Notes: generated from the sequence alone by a model not told the origin. A DNA stretch of 64,000 nt from Pantoea eucrina (GCF_002095385.1 NZ_MIPP01000006.1:1-64000); one strand, 5' to 3'. Numbered from the stretch's first letter, positions 29,570 through 39,159 are shown. Translations and numbers: made by a program.

Positions 29570-30139
29570 ATGAAACGTCTCATCGTGGGTATTTCCGGCG
29601 CCAGTGGCGCAATCTACGGCGTGCGGCTGCTGCAGGTGCTGCAATCGGTGCCGGAAGTGGAAACCCATCTGGTGATGAGCCCGGCAGCGCGCCAGACGCT
29701 GGCGCTGGAAACGGACTACAGCGTGCGGGATGTGCAGGCGCTTGCCAGCGTGGTGCATGACGTGCGGGATATCGGGGCAAGCATCTCTTCCGGCTCATTT
29801 AAAACGCTGGGTATGGTGATCCTGCCGTGCTCAATGAAAACGCTCTCCGGCATTGTACACAGCTACAGCGACAGCCTGCTGACGCGCGCCGCTGACGTCG
29901 TGCTGAAAGAGCAGCGCCGCCTGGTGCTCTGCGTACGCGAAACTCCGCTGCACGTCGGTCATCTGCGTATGATGACCACGGCGGCTGAACTGGGCGCGAT
30001 GATCATGCCGCCGGTGCCGGCGTTCTATCACCGGCCGCAGCGTATTGAGGATTTGGTCGACCAGACGGTTAATCGCGTAGTGGATCAGTTTGATATCACG
30101 CTACCGGAAGATCTGTTCATGCGCTGGAATGGCGCATAA
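29570..30139 (+). CDS. ubiX: flavin prenyltransferase UbiX
   Basis: UbiX attaches a dimethylallyl group to FMN to make the prenyl-FMN cofactor of the UbiD decarboxylase in ubiquinone synthesis. The FMN-binding start RLIVGISGASGAIYGVRLL and later TLGMVILPCSMKTLSGI and RETPLHVGHLRMM are the family landmarks. Length 189 equals E. coli. A terminator separates it from purF. The sigma-54 region of the amino acid transporter starts right after its stop. Confidence 0.97.
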   Translation: MKRLIVGISGASGAIYGVRLLQVLQSVPEVETHLVMSPAARQTLALETDYSVRDVQALASVVHDVRDIGASISSGSFKTLGMVILPCSMKTLSGIVHSYSDSLLTRAADVVLKEQRRLVLCVRETPLHVGHLRMMTTAAELGAMIMPPVPAFYHRPQRIEDLVDQTVNRVVDQFDITLPEDLFMRWNGA

Positions 30140-30150
30140 ACGTTGCGCGC

Positions 30151-30218
30151 TGCACAATGGATGTGCAAATTCGCGGTGTCGATCACTCTTCGTGCATAAT
30201 CTGCACTAAAAGTTAGCA
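30151..30218 (+). promoter_or_regulatory. candidate NtrC sites upstream of the his/argT transporter
   Basis: TGCACAATGGATGTGCA (30151-30167) is a 17-base inverted repeat close to the NtrC consensus TGCACCAWWWTGGTGCA. A weaker copy, TGCACTAAAAGTTAGCA, is at 30202-30218. They lie about 150-200 bases before the predicted sigma-54 start, a normal enhancer distance. Confidence 0.6.
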
Positions 30219-30333
30219 AACTCGCTTTTTCTTCTGCATCCCGCTGTTATATTCCCTTCATAACGAACTCTCTGCGTCCCGTTACGACGCTCTCGTTAGC
30301 GCGCCTGCGTGCTGCATTGCCAGCTCTGAGACC

Positions 30334-30348
30334 TGGCATGAAAACTGC
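30334..30348 (+). promoter_or_regulatory. sigma-54 promoter of the his/argT transporter
   Basis: TGGCATGAAAACTGC fits the -24/-12 consensus TGGCACGNNNNTTGC with invariant GG and GC at correct spacing and two mismatches. The predicted transcript start is near 30360, about 54 bases before the ATG. The Salmonella argT promoter is a known NtrC/sigma-54 target. Confidence 0.75.
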
Positions 30349-30413
30349 AATCCATTCAGCGCAAAACACACATCACACCACATAACAATAAGCACGTCAC
30401 TTGAGGGTAAACT

Positions 30414-31196
30414 ATGAAAAAGCGAGTTCTGGCTCTCTCCCTGCTGCTGGCAATGACCGGCACCGCCAGCGTTTTTGCCGCAGTACCGCAGTCGCTGCGT
30501 ATCGGGACCGATCCAACTTACCCGCCGTTTGAGTCAAAAAATGCCCAGGGCCAGCTGGTGGGGTTTGATATCGACCTTGCCAATGAGATTTGCAAACGCA
30601 TTCAGGCCAAATGTACCTATGTGGAAAGTGATTTCGATGCGCTTATTCCGTCGCTGAAAGCGAAAAAAATTGATGCCATTATTTCGTCGCTCTCTATCAC
30701 CGAAAAGCGTCAGGAGGAGATTGGCTTCTCGGAAAAACTCTATGCGGCTAACGCCCGTCTGGTGGCGGCAAAAGGCTCTCCGCTGCAGCCAACGATTGAA
30801 TCGCTGAAGGGCAAAAATATCGGTCTGCTGCAGGGTACCACGCAGGAAACCTATGCGAATCAATACTGGCGGCCGAAGGGCGTTACCGTGACGCCTTATG
30901 CAAATCAGGATCTGGTCTATCAGGACCTGAACGCCGGACGCATTGATGCCGCTTTCCAGGATGAAGTGCAGGCGAGCGAAGGCTTTCTGAAGCAGCCGGT
31001 AGGCAAAAACTATGCGTTTGCTGGCCCGGCGGTGAAAGATGACAAAATCTTTGGTGTAGGCACCGGCATGGGCCTGCGCAAAGATGACAGCGATCTTAAA
31101 GCCGCCATCGATAAGGCGTTTAATGAGATGCGCAAAGATGGCACCTACGACAAGATTGCGAAAAAATATTTCGATTTCAACGTCTACGGTGACTGA
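30414..31196 (+). CDS. hisJ: periplasmic cationic amino acid binding protein (HisJ/ArgT type)
   Basis: This is the binding protein that delivers histidine or lysine/arginine/ornithine to HisQMP. Signal peptide 1-22 ([21 protein letters not shown]), mature start [21 protein letters not shown], then [15 protein letters not shown] and [16 protein letters not shown]. From memory, the [20 protein letters not shown] stretch is ArgT-like while [20 protein letters not shown] is HisJ-like. E. coli and Salmonella have both argT and hisJ in tandem; only one gene is here, so its specificity may be broad. hisJ is the safer symbol by position next to hisQ. Confidence 0.88.
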   Translation: MKKRVLALSLLLAMTGTASVFAAVPQSLRIGTDPTYPPFESKNAQGQLVGFDIDLANEICKRIQAKCTYVESDFDALIPSLKAKKIDAIISSLSITEKRQEEIGFSEKLYAANARLVAAKGSPLQPTIESLKGKNIGLLQGTTQETYANQYWRPKGVTVTPYANQDLVYQDLNAGRIDAAFQDEVQASEGFLKQPVGKNYAFAGPAVKDDKIFGVGTGMGLRKDDSDLKAAIDKAFNEMRKDGTYDKIAKKYFDFNVYGD

Positions 31197-31392
31197 TCGA
31201 CCTGTTTCCTGATACTGCGGGTTGAGTGACAGGAACCGGGGCCATAACTATTCACTCCGGGCGCTTACTTATGTAAACTCCCGGGGTTCATACGCTTGCC
31301 GCTATCCTTCCGTGATTCATATCCCTGGTCAGGACTGTCCGCTATTTCCCGGGCAGCGTGTGTTATTTTCCCCTCACGACAGGATCGAAATC

Positions 31393-32079
31393 ATGTTGTA
31401 CGGCTATTCTGAAGTCATTCTCAAAGGCACGCTGGTGACGCTGGAGCTGGCGCTGAGCGCCGTGCTGCTGGCGGTTATCCTCGGCCTGCTCGGGGCGGGT
31501 GCCAAACTGTCGCGCAGCCGGCCGCTGGCCATCATCGCGGAAGGGTACACCACCCTGATCCGCGGCGTGCCCGATCTGGTGCTGATGCTGCTGATCTTTT
31601 ACGGGCTGCAGATTGCGCTCAACGCGGTAACTGACGCGCTGGGCCTGGCGCAGTTTGATATCGACCCGATGGTGGCCGGTATCATTACCCTCGGGTTTAT
31701 CTACGGCGCCTATTTTACTGAAACCTTTCGCGGCGCGTTTCTGGCGGTGCCGAAGGGACAGATTGAAGCCGCTACCGCCTTTGGTTTTACCGGCTCGCAG
31801 ACGTTCCGGCGCATTCTGTTTCCGGCCATGATGCGTTTTGCGCTACCCGGTATCGGAAACAACTGGCAGGTGATCCTCAAGGCTACCGCACTGGTGTCGC
31901 TGCTGGGGCTGGAGGATGTGGTCAAAGCGACGCAGCTGGCGGGCAAGAGCACCTGGCAGCCGTTCTACTTTGCCATTGTGGCAGGGGTGATCTATCTGGT
32001 GTTTACCACGCTTTCTAATGGCGTGCTGTGGTGGCTTGAGCGCCGCTACTCGGTCGGGGTAAAAAGGGCAGAATTATGA
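31393..32079 (+). CDS. hisQ: histidine/lysine/arginine/ornithine ABC permease HisQ
   Basis: One of the two membrane subunits of the HisQMP2 transporter, 228 residues with five hydrophobic segments. The EAA loop that contacts HisP is visible as GQIEAATAFGFTGSQTFRRILFPAMM. The start MLYGYSEVILKGTLVTLEL at 31393 gives the same length as E. coli; the frame is open to 31222 but that part is not conserved. The 196-base gap after hisJ holds weak stem-loops, as is known for the REP-bearing hisJ-hisQ gap of Salmonella. The stop overlaps hisM. Confidence 0.95.
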   Translation: MLYGYSEVILKGTLVTLELALSAVLLAVILGLLGAGAKLSRSRPLAIIAEGYTTLIRGVPDLVLMLLIFYGLQIALNAVTDALGLAQFDIDPMVAGIITLGFIYGAYFTETFRGAFLAVPKGQIEAATAFGFTGSQTFRRILFPAMMRFALPGIGNNWQVILKATALVSLLGLEDVVKATQLAGKSTWQPFYFAIVAGVIYLVFTTLSNGVLWWLERRYSVGVKRAEL

Positions 32080-32792
32080 TTGAGATTATTCAGGAGTACT
32101 GGAAGCAACTGCTCTGGACCGATGGCTATCGCTTTACCGGCGTGGCGATCACGCTGTGGCTGCTTATTCTTTCTGTCGTGCTCGGCGGCTGTCTGGCTGT
32201 GATCCTGGCCATCGCCCGCGTATCACCCAACCGGTTTATCTCAACCCCGGTCTGGCTGTTTACCTATGTGTTCCGCGGCACGCCGCTCTACGTCCAGCTG
32301 CTGGTGTTCTACTCCGGCATGTATACGCTGGAAGTGGTGAAAGGATCTGAGCTGCTGAACGCCTTTTTTCGCAGCGGTCTGAACTGTACGCTGCTGGCAT
32401 TTACGCTGAATACCTGCGCCTACACCACTGAAATCTTTGCGGGCGCCATCCGCGCCGTGCCACATGGCGAAATTGAAGCGGCGCGCGCCTACGGTTTTTC
32501 AACCGTAAAGCTTTACCGCTGCATCATTTTGCCCTCCGCGCTGCGTACCGCGCTGCCCGCATACAGCAATGAAGTGATCCTGATGCTGCACTCCACCGCG
32601 CTGGCGTTTACTGCGACCGTGCCGGATCTGCTGAAAATCGCGCGTGATATTAACTCGGCCACCTATCAGCCGTTTACCGCGTTTGGGCTCGCTGCCGTGC
32701 TCTATCTGATTATCTCTTATGTGCTGATTAGCCTGTTCCGCCTTGCGGAGCGCCGCTTTCTGGCACATGTGAAACCCTCTTCGTCGCACTGA
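32076..32792 (+). CDS. hisM: histidine/lysine/arginine/ornithine ABC permease HisM
   Basis: The second membrane subunit, 238 residues. The EAA loop reads [26 protein letters not shown], and [20 protein letters not shown] is a strongly conserved segment. It starts within the hisQ stop (ATGA overlap) and is followed by hisP after 8 bases, so the membrane pair and ATPase are translated from one message. Confidence 0.96.
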   Translation: MIEIIQEYWKQLLWTDGYRFTGVAITLWLLILSVVLGGCLAVILAIARVSPNRFISTPVWLFTYVFRGTPLYVQLLVFYSGMYTLEVVKGSELLNAFFRSGLNCTLLAFTLNTCAYTTEIFAGAIRAVPHGEIEAARAYGFSTVKLYRCIILPSALRTALPAYSNEVILMLHSTALAFTATVPDLLKIARDINSATYQPFTAFGLAAVLYLIISYVLISLFRLAERRFLAHVKPSSSH

Positions 32793-32800
32793 GTATCACT

Positions 32801-33574
32801 ATGGCTGAAAATAAATTACAGGTTGCCGAACTGCACAAACGTTACGGTGAACATGAAGTTCTGAAAGGCGTCTCACTGCGCGCCAATGCCGGCGATGTGA
32901 TTAGCATCATTGGCTCTTCCGGCTCCGGGAAAAGTACGTTTTTACGCTGCATTAACTTCCTCGAAAAGCCGAGCGAAGGGGCTATCGCCGTTAATAACGA
33001 ACAGATTGCGCTGGTGCGCGATACCGACGGCCAGCTGAAAGTGGCGAACAAGGAGCAGCTGCGCTCGCTGCGCACGCGCCTCACCATGGTGTTTCAGCAC
33101 TTCAACCTCTGGAGTCATATGACGGTGCTGGATAACGTGACGGAAGCACCCATTCAGGTGCTCGGTCTGAGCAAGGCGGAAGCGCGCGAACGGGCGATCA
33201 AATATCTGGATAAAGTCGGGATTGATGCGCGCGCGCGGGCAAAATATCCGGTACATCTCTCTGGCGGCCAGCAGCAGCGCGTCTCCATTGCCCGTGCGCT
33301 GGCAATGGAACCGGAAGTGCTGCTGTTTGATGAACCGACCTCAGCGCTCGATCCCGAGCTGGTAGGCGAAGTCCTGCGTATTATGCAGAAGCTGGCGGAA
33401 GAGGGAAAAACCATGGTCGTGGTCACGCACGAGATGGAATTTGCCCGCCACGTCTCAAACCATGTGATTTTCCTGCATCAGGGAAAAATTGAGGAAGAGG
33501 GGACGCCCGATGAGCTGTTTGGCAATCCAAAGAGTCCGCGCCTGCAGCAGTTCCTGAAAGGCTCGTTAAAATAG
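32801..33574 (+). CDS. hisP: histidine/lysine/arginine/ornithine ABC ATPase HisP
   Basis: The ATP-hydrolysing subunit on the inner face of HisQM, 257 residues. Walker A is [16 protein letters not shown], the ABC signature [15 protein letters not shown], Walker [15 protein letters not shown], with the switch His in [13 protein letters not shown]. It is the last gene of the transporter operon. It converges on the arabitol regulator gene about 100 bases away. Confidence 0.97.
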   Translation: MAENKLQVAELHKRYGEHEVLKGVSLRANAGDVISIIGSSGSGKSTFLRCINFLEKPSEGAIAVNNEQIALVRDTDGQLKVANKEQLRSLRTRLTMVFQHFNLWSHMTVLDNVTEAPIQVLGLSKAEARERAIKYLDKVGIDARARAKYPVHLSGGQQQRVSIARALAMEPEVLLFDEPTSALDPELVGEVLRIMQKLAEEGKTMVVVTHEMEFARHVSNHVIFLHQGKIEEEGTPDELFGNPKSPRLQQFLKGSLK

Positions 33575-33633
33575 GCTGCTGAGCCGTAGCGGCGCAATTC
33601 ATGGCGCGCTTGTTTGCCATTTTGCGATTAACC

Positions 33634-33653
33634 CGGCGCGATAAATCGCGCCG
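33634..33653. terminator. hairpin between convergent hisP and dalR
   Basis: Perfect 8-bp stem CGGCGCGA/TCGCGCCG with a TAAA loop, midway between the two convergent stops. There is no T tract on either strand, so its role as terminator is inferred from position. Confidence 0.45.
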
Positions 33654-33677
33654 CTGCGTATTGCAGAAGCGTTTTAA

Positions 33678-34628
33678 TCACTCGCCAAGCAACTTCAGCG
33701 CCGTGTCTTCGTCGGTCACTAGCCCGGAGATCCACCCACCCAATAGCGCGGCGCGAATGGCCGGATATTTCCGTGCGCTGCCGGCAAAGCCGATAATCTT
33801 CCGCTGCGTCTGGCTCTCCAGCAGCACGCTGGTGAGCAGCGCATCGGTTTCGCCCCACACCCGCTCGCCCTGCTGATTAAAGAAATGGCCAAGCATCTCA
33901 CCCACCACGCCACGCGTGTTAAGCTCTCTGACCTGCACATCGGTAATAAAGCCTTCGGCATTTAGCGGACAGCCCGGCTGCACTTCACCAATGCCAACAA
34001 ACGCAACGTCTGCCTGCAGGGCGCGCTGCGTCACGCGCTGATAGACCTGATGCTGCACCCACATGGTTTTGTCTTCTGGCGTGTCGGCATAGAGCGGCGC
34101 GGGGATAAAAAAATATTTGCCCTGCATTTTCTCAGCCATCTTTAGCGGCACGTCGTAACGCGTACCGGAATCGTCGCGCGCAATCGCACCAATCATCGAC
34201 ACGCACTGATGCTGTGGTCGTTCAATCCACGGCAGCGCGTCGATCATCGAACGCAGCGTTTTGCCGGATCCAATGCCGAACACCTGCGGCTGCTCCTCGC
34301 TGATAAACTGGCTCATCACTGAGGCCCCTTCAACGGCCAGCATCTGCTGAATAGCGTCATCCTCCAGACGGGCAGAAGGCACCACCCGACACAGCTCAAG
34401 ACCAAATTTCGTCTGCACCTCGTGCGCCAGTTGCAGACAGTGGGTAACCGGATGATCGATTTTGACGCTGACCATGCCCATTTCCCGTGCGCTGGACACC
34501 AGCCGCTGCGCCACCTGACGCGATAAGCCGAGCGCGCGCGCAATCTCCTGCTGTGTTACGCCAGCGACGTAATACATCCATGCCGCTCGCGCCGCCAGCT
34601 CCTGTTTTTTCTCTTCTCTGCTCATCAC
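33678..34628 (-). CDS. dalR: SorC/DeoR-type repressor of the arabitol operon (DalR-like)
   Basis: A 316-residue SorC-family sugar-responsive regulator. The N-terminal helix-turn-helix is VTQQEIARALGLSRQVAQRLVSSAREMGM (about 24-52). The C-terminal sugar-phosphate-isomerase-like effector domain has VFGIGSGKTLRSMI, DVAFVGIGEV and a C-terminal GGWISGLVTDEDTALKLL. It is divergent from dalD, with two matching palindromes between the genes. The arrangement equals the Klebsiella D-arabinitol (dal) system. The inducer is probably D-arabinitol or a product, which the sequence cannot show. Confidence 0.85.
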   Translation of the reverse strand: MMSREEKKQELAARAAWMYYVAGVTQQEIARALGLSRQVAQRLVSSAREMGMVSVKIDHPVTHCLQLAHEVQTKFGLELCRVVPSARLEDDAIQQMLAVEGASVMSQFISEEQPQVFGIGSGKTLRSMIDALPWIERPQHQCVSMIGAIARDDSGTRYDVPLKMAEKMQGKYFFIPAPLYADTPEDKTMWVQHQVYQRVTQRALQADVAFVGIGEVQPGCPLNAEGFITDVQVRELNTRGVVGEMLGHFFNQQGERVWGETDALLTSVLLESQTQRKIIGFAGSARKYPAIRAALLGGWISGLVTDEDTALKLLGE

Positions 34629-34687
34629 GCGCTTCCGTCGAAAACTGAAGCGTCAGTTTATCGCGGAATCAGACGCAAGCGCTAATC

Positions 34688-34699
34688 GGGCAAAAGCCC
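34688..34699. promoter_or_regulatory. candidate DalR operator, upstream copy
   Basis: Palindrome GGGCAAAAGCCC inside the longer match TCGGGCAAAAGCCCT. A second copy differing by one base lies 89 bases downstream. It sits about 35 bases upstream of the CRP site. Confidence 0.65.
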
Positions 34700-34722
34700 T
34701 AAATGAGAGCAAATGTATTAAT

Positions 34723-34738
34723 TGTGATGCATCTCGCA
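34723..34738 (+). promoter_or_regulatory. CRP site of the dal operon
   Basis: TGTGATGCATCTCGCA matches TGTGA-N6-TCACA with one mismatch. Its centre is about 42 bases before the start predicted from the -10, the class II position in which CRP contacts RNA polymerase directly. Suggests catabolite control. Confidence 0.72.
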
Positions 34739-34760
34739 GAACCAAATGTTAGCCGCCGAC

Positions 34761-34766
34761 TATGCT
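34761..34766 (+). promoter_or_regulatory. dal promoter -10
   Basis: TATGCT with the CRP site replacing a good -35. The predicted transcript start is near 34773, about 50 bases before the dalD ATG. Confidence 0.55.
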
Positions 34767-34776
34767 ACGTCGCATC

Positions 34777-34788
34777 GGGCAAATGCCC
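34777..34788. promoter_or_regulatory. candidate DalR operator, downstream copy
   Basis: Palindrome GGGCAAATGCCC within TCGGGCAAATGCCCT, lying just after the predicted transcript start. A repressor here would block initiation or clearance. Confidence 0.65.
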
Positions 34789-34821
34789 TTCGCAGTGGCA
34801 AAAGTTTACTTTGAGGCGATT

Positions 34822-36216
34822 ATGACAACGAATTTGGTATGGATGCACATCGGTGCAGGCTCCTTCCACCGTGCCCATCAGGCGTGGTATCTGCACAAGC
34901 TACGTGAGCAGGGTGATGAGAGCTGGAGCATTGCGCTGGGCAACATCCGCAATGATGCAGCAGCACTGCTTAATCAGCTGCAGGCGCAGAACGGTGAATA
35001 TGTGCTGGAGACTGTCACGCCAGAGGGCGAACGCGCGTATGAAACCATCACCTCGCTGCGCAAAATCCTGCCGTGGGACAGTGACATCAGTGCGCTGGTC
35101 GCCCAGGGCGCAGAGGCGCACACCCGCGTGATCAGCTTCACCGTGACCGAAGCCGGTTACTACCTGACGCCAGAGCATGAGCTAGACCTGGCGCAGCCGG
35201 ACGTACAGGCCGATATTCACGGTGAAATCCGCACGCTGTACGGCGCGCTAACGCGGATTCTGCAGCAGCGTATGGCCAGCGGCGGCGCAGCGGTTACGCT
35301 GCTGAGCTGCGATAACCTGCGCCACAACGGAGAGCGTTTCCGCCACGGCTTTCTCTCGTTCCTGGCGGCGAAAGGCGATATGGCGCTGGCGGCCTGGGTG
35401 CGTGATAACACCACGTCGCCTGACACCATGGTAGACCGCATCACACCGCGCCCGACATCCGATGTGGCGGAACGCGCCAGGGCCGCTACCGGTAAGGAGG
35501 ATGGCGCGGCCGTGATGGCTGAATCCTTCATTCAATGGGTAATCGAAGACAATTTCATCGCCGGTCGCCCGGCGCTGGAGAGAGTGGGCGTTGAGCTGGT
35601 GGACACGGTGTTACCGTGGGAAGAGGCGAAAATACGCATTCTCAACGCCACGCACGCGGCGATTGCCTGGGCGGGCACGCTTACCGGACTGAACTACATT
35701 GACGACAGCACGCGCCAGCCGGCGATTTATCAGCTGGCGCACGACTACATCACTCAGGATGTTATTCCGTCGCTCACGCCGAGCCCGCTCGATCTCGCCG
35801 ATTACCGCGATGTGGTACTGGCGCGCTTTAGTAATCCGTACATTAAAGACACCAACCAGCGCGTCGGCGCGGATGGCCTGTCAAAAATCCCTGGCATGGT
35901 AACGCCGACGCTGCGTGAGACCTGGCAGCGCGGCGTGGAGCCCGCCGCCACGGCGGTATTGCCGGCGCTGTTCTTCCTGTTTCTGCAGCGCTGGGCCGCT
36001 GACGATCTGCCTTATACCTATCAGGATGGCGCGTTGCAGGCAGAGGCATTGCATCAGCAATTTGCGGCCGCCGATGCGCTGGACGTGTTTATCCGCGACA
36101 AAGCGCTGTTTGCTGAACTGGCGGATGATGCGGCATTTCACACGCTAATGCACCGTACGGTGGCGGATCTGCAGCGCTGGCTGAAACAGCCTGAACAGAT
36201 GCTGGCAGCGGTATAA
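34822..36216 (+). CDS. dalD: D-arabinitol 4-dehydrogenase (mannitol dehydrogenase family)
   Basis: Oxidises D-arabinitol to D-xylulose with NAD, the first step of the pathway. It is a 464-residue polyol-specific long-chain dehydrogenase. The nucleotide-binding N-terminus is [23 protein letters not shown]. The C-terminal catalytic domain shows VKIRILN-type [19 protein letters not shown] and [26 protein letters not shown], with the conserved Lys in SKIPG. I chose the ATG at 34822 with GAGG five bases before; an open extension to 34762 covers the promoter. A related mannitol dehydrogenase is possible by family, but the adjoining xylulokinase favours arabinitol. Confidence 0.9.
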   Translation: MTTNLVWMHIGAGSFHRAHQAWYLHKLREQGDESWSIALGNIRNDAAALLNQLQAQNGEYVLETVTPEGERAYETITSLRKILPWDSDISALVAQGAEAHTRVISFTVTEAGYYLTPEHELDLAQPDVQADIHGEIRTLYGALTRILQQRMASGGAAVTLLSCDNLRHNGERFRHGFLSFLAAKGDMALAAWVRDNTTSPDTMVDRITPRPTSDVAERARAATGKEDGAAVMAESFIQWVIEDNFIAGRPALERVGVELVDTVLPWEEAKIRILNATHAAIAWAGTLTGLNYIDDSTRQPAIYQLAHDYITQDVIPSLTPSPLDLADYRDVVLARFSNPYIKDTNQRVGADGLSKIPGMVTPTLRETWQRGVEPAATAVLPALFFLFLQRWAADDLPYTYQDGALQAEALHQQFAAADALDVFIRDKALFAELADDAAFHTLMHRTVADLQRWLKQPEQMLAAV

Positions 36217-36226
36217 GGAGCGTGTG

Positions 36227-37696
36227 ATGTATCTCGGCATTGATATTGGCACCTCCGAACTCAAAGCGCTGATCGTCAACGCGCAGGGCGACATTGTGGC
36301 TTCCAGCCATGCCACGCTTAGCGTGCAGCGTCCACATTCGCACTGGGCTGAGCAGGATCCGGAAAGCTGGTGGCAGGCGTGCGAACAGGTGCTGGCCGCA
36401 CTGCGACAACAGGTGCCGGATGCCTGGCACGCCATCCGCGCCATTGGTCTCTCCGGCCAGATGCACGGCGCAGTGCTGCTGGATGCCGACGGCCAGGTAT
36501 TGCGCCCGTGCATACTGTGGAACGACACGCGCAGCGCCGCCGAGTGCGAGACGCTGCGCACCCGACATCCGCAGATGATGCACATCAGCGGCAACATGAT
36601 CATGCCGGGCTTTACCGCCCCCAAACTGCACTGGGTGGCTGAGCATGAACCCGCGATCTTCCGGCGCATCGCGAAAGTGCTGCTGCCGAAAGATTATCTG
36701 CGCTGGCGGCTCACCGGAGCATTCGTCAGCGAGCCGTCCGATGCGGCGGGCACGCTGTGGCTGGATGTGGCACAGCGCGACTGGTCAGATGAACTGCTGG
36801 CGATAAGCGGACTGACGCGCGCGCAACTGCCCACGCTGGTGGAGGGAAGTGCAGTCAGCGGCACGCTGCATGAAGATGTTGCCCGCGCCTGGGGCTTGCC
36901 CGCCACGGTGAGCGTGGCAGGCGGCGGCGGTGATAACGCGGCCTCTGCGGTAGGCGTTGGCGCGGTTAATCCCGGCGATGCGTTTATCTCACTCGGCACA
37001 TCCGGCGTGATCTTCGTGGTTAACGACCGTCTGCAGGCCGATCCACAATCTGGCGTGCACGCTTTTTGCCACGCGCTGCCGGGGCGCTGGCATCAGATGA
37101 GCGTGATGCTAAGTGCTGCCAGCTGTCTGCGCTGGCTGTGCCAGCTGTTATCGGTGAGCGAGAACCAGCTAATGGCAGAGATGGCAGAACTGAGCGCGGA
37201 GCAGTGCCGCCGCGCACCGCTGTTTTTGCCCTATCTCTCGGGTGAACGCACACCGCACAACGATCCTGATGCCTCAGGCGCCTTCTTCAATCTGCGCCAC
37301 GAAACGCCGCGTGCGCTGCTGGGCTATGCGGTGATTGAAGGCGTAGCGTTTGGCCTGGCGGACGGACTGGCGGTGCTGGGCGATGCGCAGCGACAAATTA
37401 CCCAGTGCAGCCTGACCGGCGGCGGCGCGCGCAGCACGCTGTGGGCACAGCTGATTGCGGATGTGCTGCAGCTGCCGATCGTCACTCATCCAGCCAGCGC
37501 CTCGGGCGCTCTTGGGGCCGCGCGTCTGGCCTGGCTCAGTGCCGGCGGCAACGAGCAGCAGGTATGCCTGAAACCGCCGGTTCAGGCGCGTTACCAGCCC
37601 GATGCGGCGCGCGGTGCGGTGCTGCAGCAGCGCCTGCGCCTGTTCCGCGAACTCTACGCTCAACAACAGCAGGCACGCGCGCTGCTGCCTGCCTGA
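36227..37696 (+). CDS. dalK: D-xylulokinase of the arabitol operon
   Basis: Phosphorylates D-xylulose to xylulose 5-phosphate for the pentose phosphate pathway. FGGY-family kinase of 489 residues. The N-terminal phosphate loop is LGIDIGTSELKALIVN, and GLSGQMHGAVLLD is the sugar-binding motif with ILWNDTRSA behind it. In the second domain FISLGTSGVIFVV and LTGGGARSTLWAQLIADVL are typical. An AAGGAG lies six bases before the ATG at 36227. The dalD stop is 10 bases upstream. Named xylB in other loci; dalK fits the operon. Confidence 0.92.
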   Translation: MYLGIDIGTSELKALIVNAQGDIVASSHATLSVQRPHSHWAEQDPESWWQACEQVLAALRQQVPDAWHAIRAIGLSGQMHGAVLLDADGQVLRPCILWNDTRSAAECETLRTRHPQMMHISGNMIMPGFTAPKLHWVAEHEPAIFRRIAKVLLPKDYLRWRLTGAFVSEPSDAAGTLWLDVAQRDWSDELLAISGLTRAQLPTLVEGSAVSGTLHEDVARAWGLPATVSVAGGGGDNAASAVGVGAVNPGDAFISLGTSGVIFVVNDRLQADPQSGVHAFCHALPGRWHQMSVMLSAASCLRWLCQLLSVSENQLMAEMAELSAEQCRRAPLFLPYLSGERTPHNDPDASGAFFNLRHETPRALLGYAVIEGVAFGLADGLAVLGDAQRQITQCSLTGGGARSTLWAQLIADVLQLPIVTHPASASGALGAARLAWLSAGGNEQQVCLKPPVQARYQPDAARGAVLQQRLRLFRELYAQQQQARALLPA

Positions 37697-37723
37697 CGGC
37701 TTACTGAACAGAGGAAGATGGTG

Positions 37724-39015
37724 ATGCAAGCGAACGATTACTGGTTTGGCTTACCGAAAAAAATGTTCTGGGGCTTCCTCGCGATTGCCATCTTTATGGC
37801 GGGCGACGGCTTCGAAATGGCGTTTCTCTCCCGCCATATTACTGACATGGGCTTCACGCCGGGCCAGTCGGCGCTGGTGTTTACCTTTTACGGACTGGCG
37901 GCGGCGCTGGCGGCCTGGGCTTCCGGCGTGGTTGCGGAGTTGATTACCCCGCAACGTGCAATGCTGATTGGCTTTGTGCTGTGGATAGTGATGCACACGC
38001 TGTTTATGTCGCTCGGTCTTGGCCTGCGCAATTATCCGCTGATGGTGCTGTTTTACGGCATTCGCGGGCTGGCTTATCCGCTGTTCATCTACTCCTTCAT
38101 GATGATGCTGGTGCAGGTATTGCCGCGCGAGAAACTGGCTGCCGCCACCGGATGGTTCTGGGCGATGTATTCGGTCGGCATTGGCGTGGTTGGCAGCTAT
38201 CTGCCCAGCCTGACTATCCCGATGCTGGGTGAAACCGGCACGCTGTGGCTGGCGATTGGCTGGCGATTGGCTGGGTAGCGGCGGGCGGCGTACTGGCCTT
38301 TTTCAGCCTGCGCAATGTGCCGGTGGACCGTTCGCGCGTGAATCTGCCGCTGCGTGACAAAATGACCGAAATGTCACGCGCAGTGACCATTCTGTTCACC
38401 AACCAGCACGTGTTTTACGCCTGTCTGATTCGCATCATCAATACGCTATCGTTGTTTGGTTTTGCGATTATCATGCCGCTGCTGTTTGTTGATCGTCTCG
38501 GCTTTACCATCTCTGAATGGTTGCAGATTTGGGCAGTGTTCTTTTTTGTCACCATTTTCACCAACATCTTCTGGGGCATCATCGGCGAGAAAATTGGCTG
38601 GATCCGCCAGGTGCGCTGGTATGGCTGCCTCGGTATGGCGATCTCCAGCCTGGCGTTTTACTACCTGCCGCTGTATGCCGGCCACAATTTCTGGATCGCG
38701 CTGATTCCGGCGGTGATGCTGGGGATTTTTGTCGCGGCATTTGTGCCAATGACCGCCGTGTTCCCGACGCTTGAACCGCATCATAAAGGCGCAGCCGTTT
38801 CGATTTACAATCTGTCGGCAGGCCTCAGCAACTTTGTGGCACCGGCGATTGCTTCAGTTATGTTGCCGTTCTTCGATATCGTCGGCGTGGTATGGGCGTA
38901 TACCGGGCTGTATGTGTTTGCCGGCGTGCTGACGTTTATTATTCGCGTGCCGCAACCAGGACACACCCGGGAAGCATCCGCAGTGAAATCGCGTATCGCG
39001 CAGCAGCGCAGTTGA
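37724..39015 (+). pseudogene. dalT: D-arabinitol MFS transporter DalT, broken by an 11-bp duplication
   Basis: A polyol/H+ symporter of the major facilitator superfamily, matching DalT/RbtT types (MAGDGFEMAFLSRHITDMGF, FYGIRGLAYPLFIYSF). An exact tandem duplication of CTGGCGATTGG (38249-38270) shifts the frame, and the first part stops at 38276-38278. Removing one copy joins TLWLAIGW to VAAGGVLAFFSLRNVP and gives about 426 residues, normal for the family. The rest is well conserved, so the damage is recent or an assembly fault. I prefer the ATG at 37724 over 37718 because of ribosome-site spacing. Confidence 0.85.
38249..38270 (+). repeat. 11-bp tandem duplication in dalT
   Basis: Two exact copies of CTGGCGATTGG head to tail, then a further CTGG. 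Eleven is not a multiple of three, so it breaks the frame. Slipped-strand copying could create or remove it. Confidence 0.95.
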
Positions 39016-39159
39016 GCCTGTACGAAAAAGTGCACTATTTGAATATCCGCAGGTTATTGCCTCAGCTAAGCGGCACGTTAAATCTGCAGGCTTCGCTTGA
39101 ACTCAGCGTACTGGCTGTCAGGCTTAGCCGTGTCAACCGCGAAATAACCCGGAGGAAAG

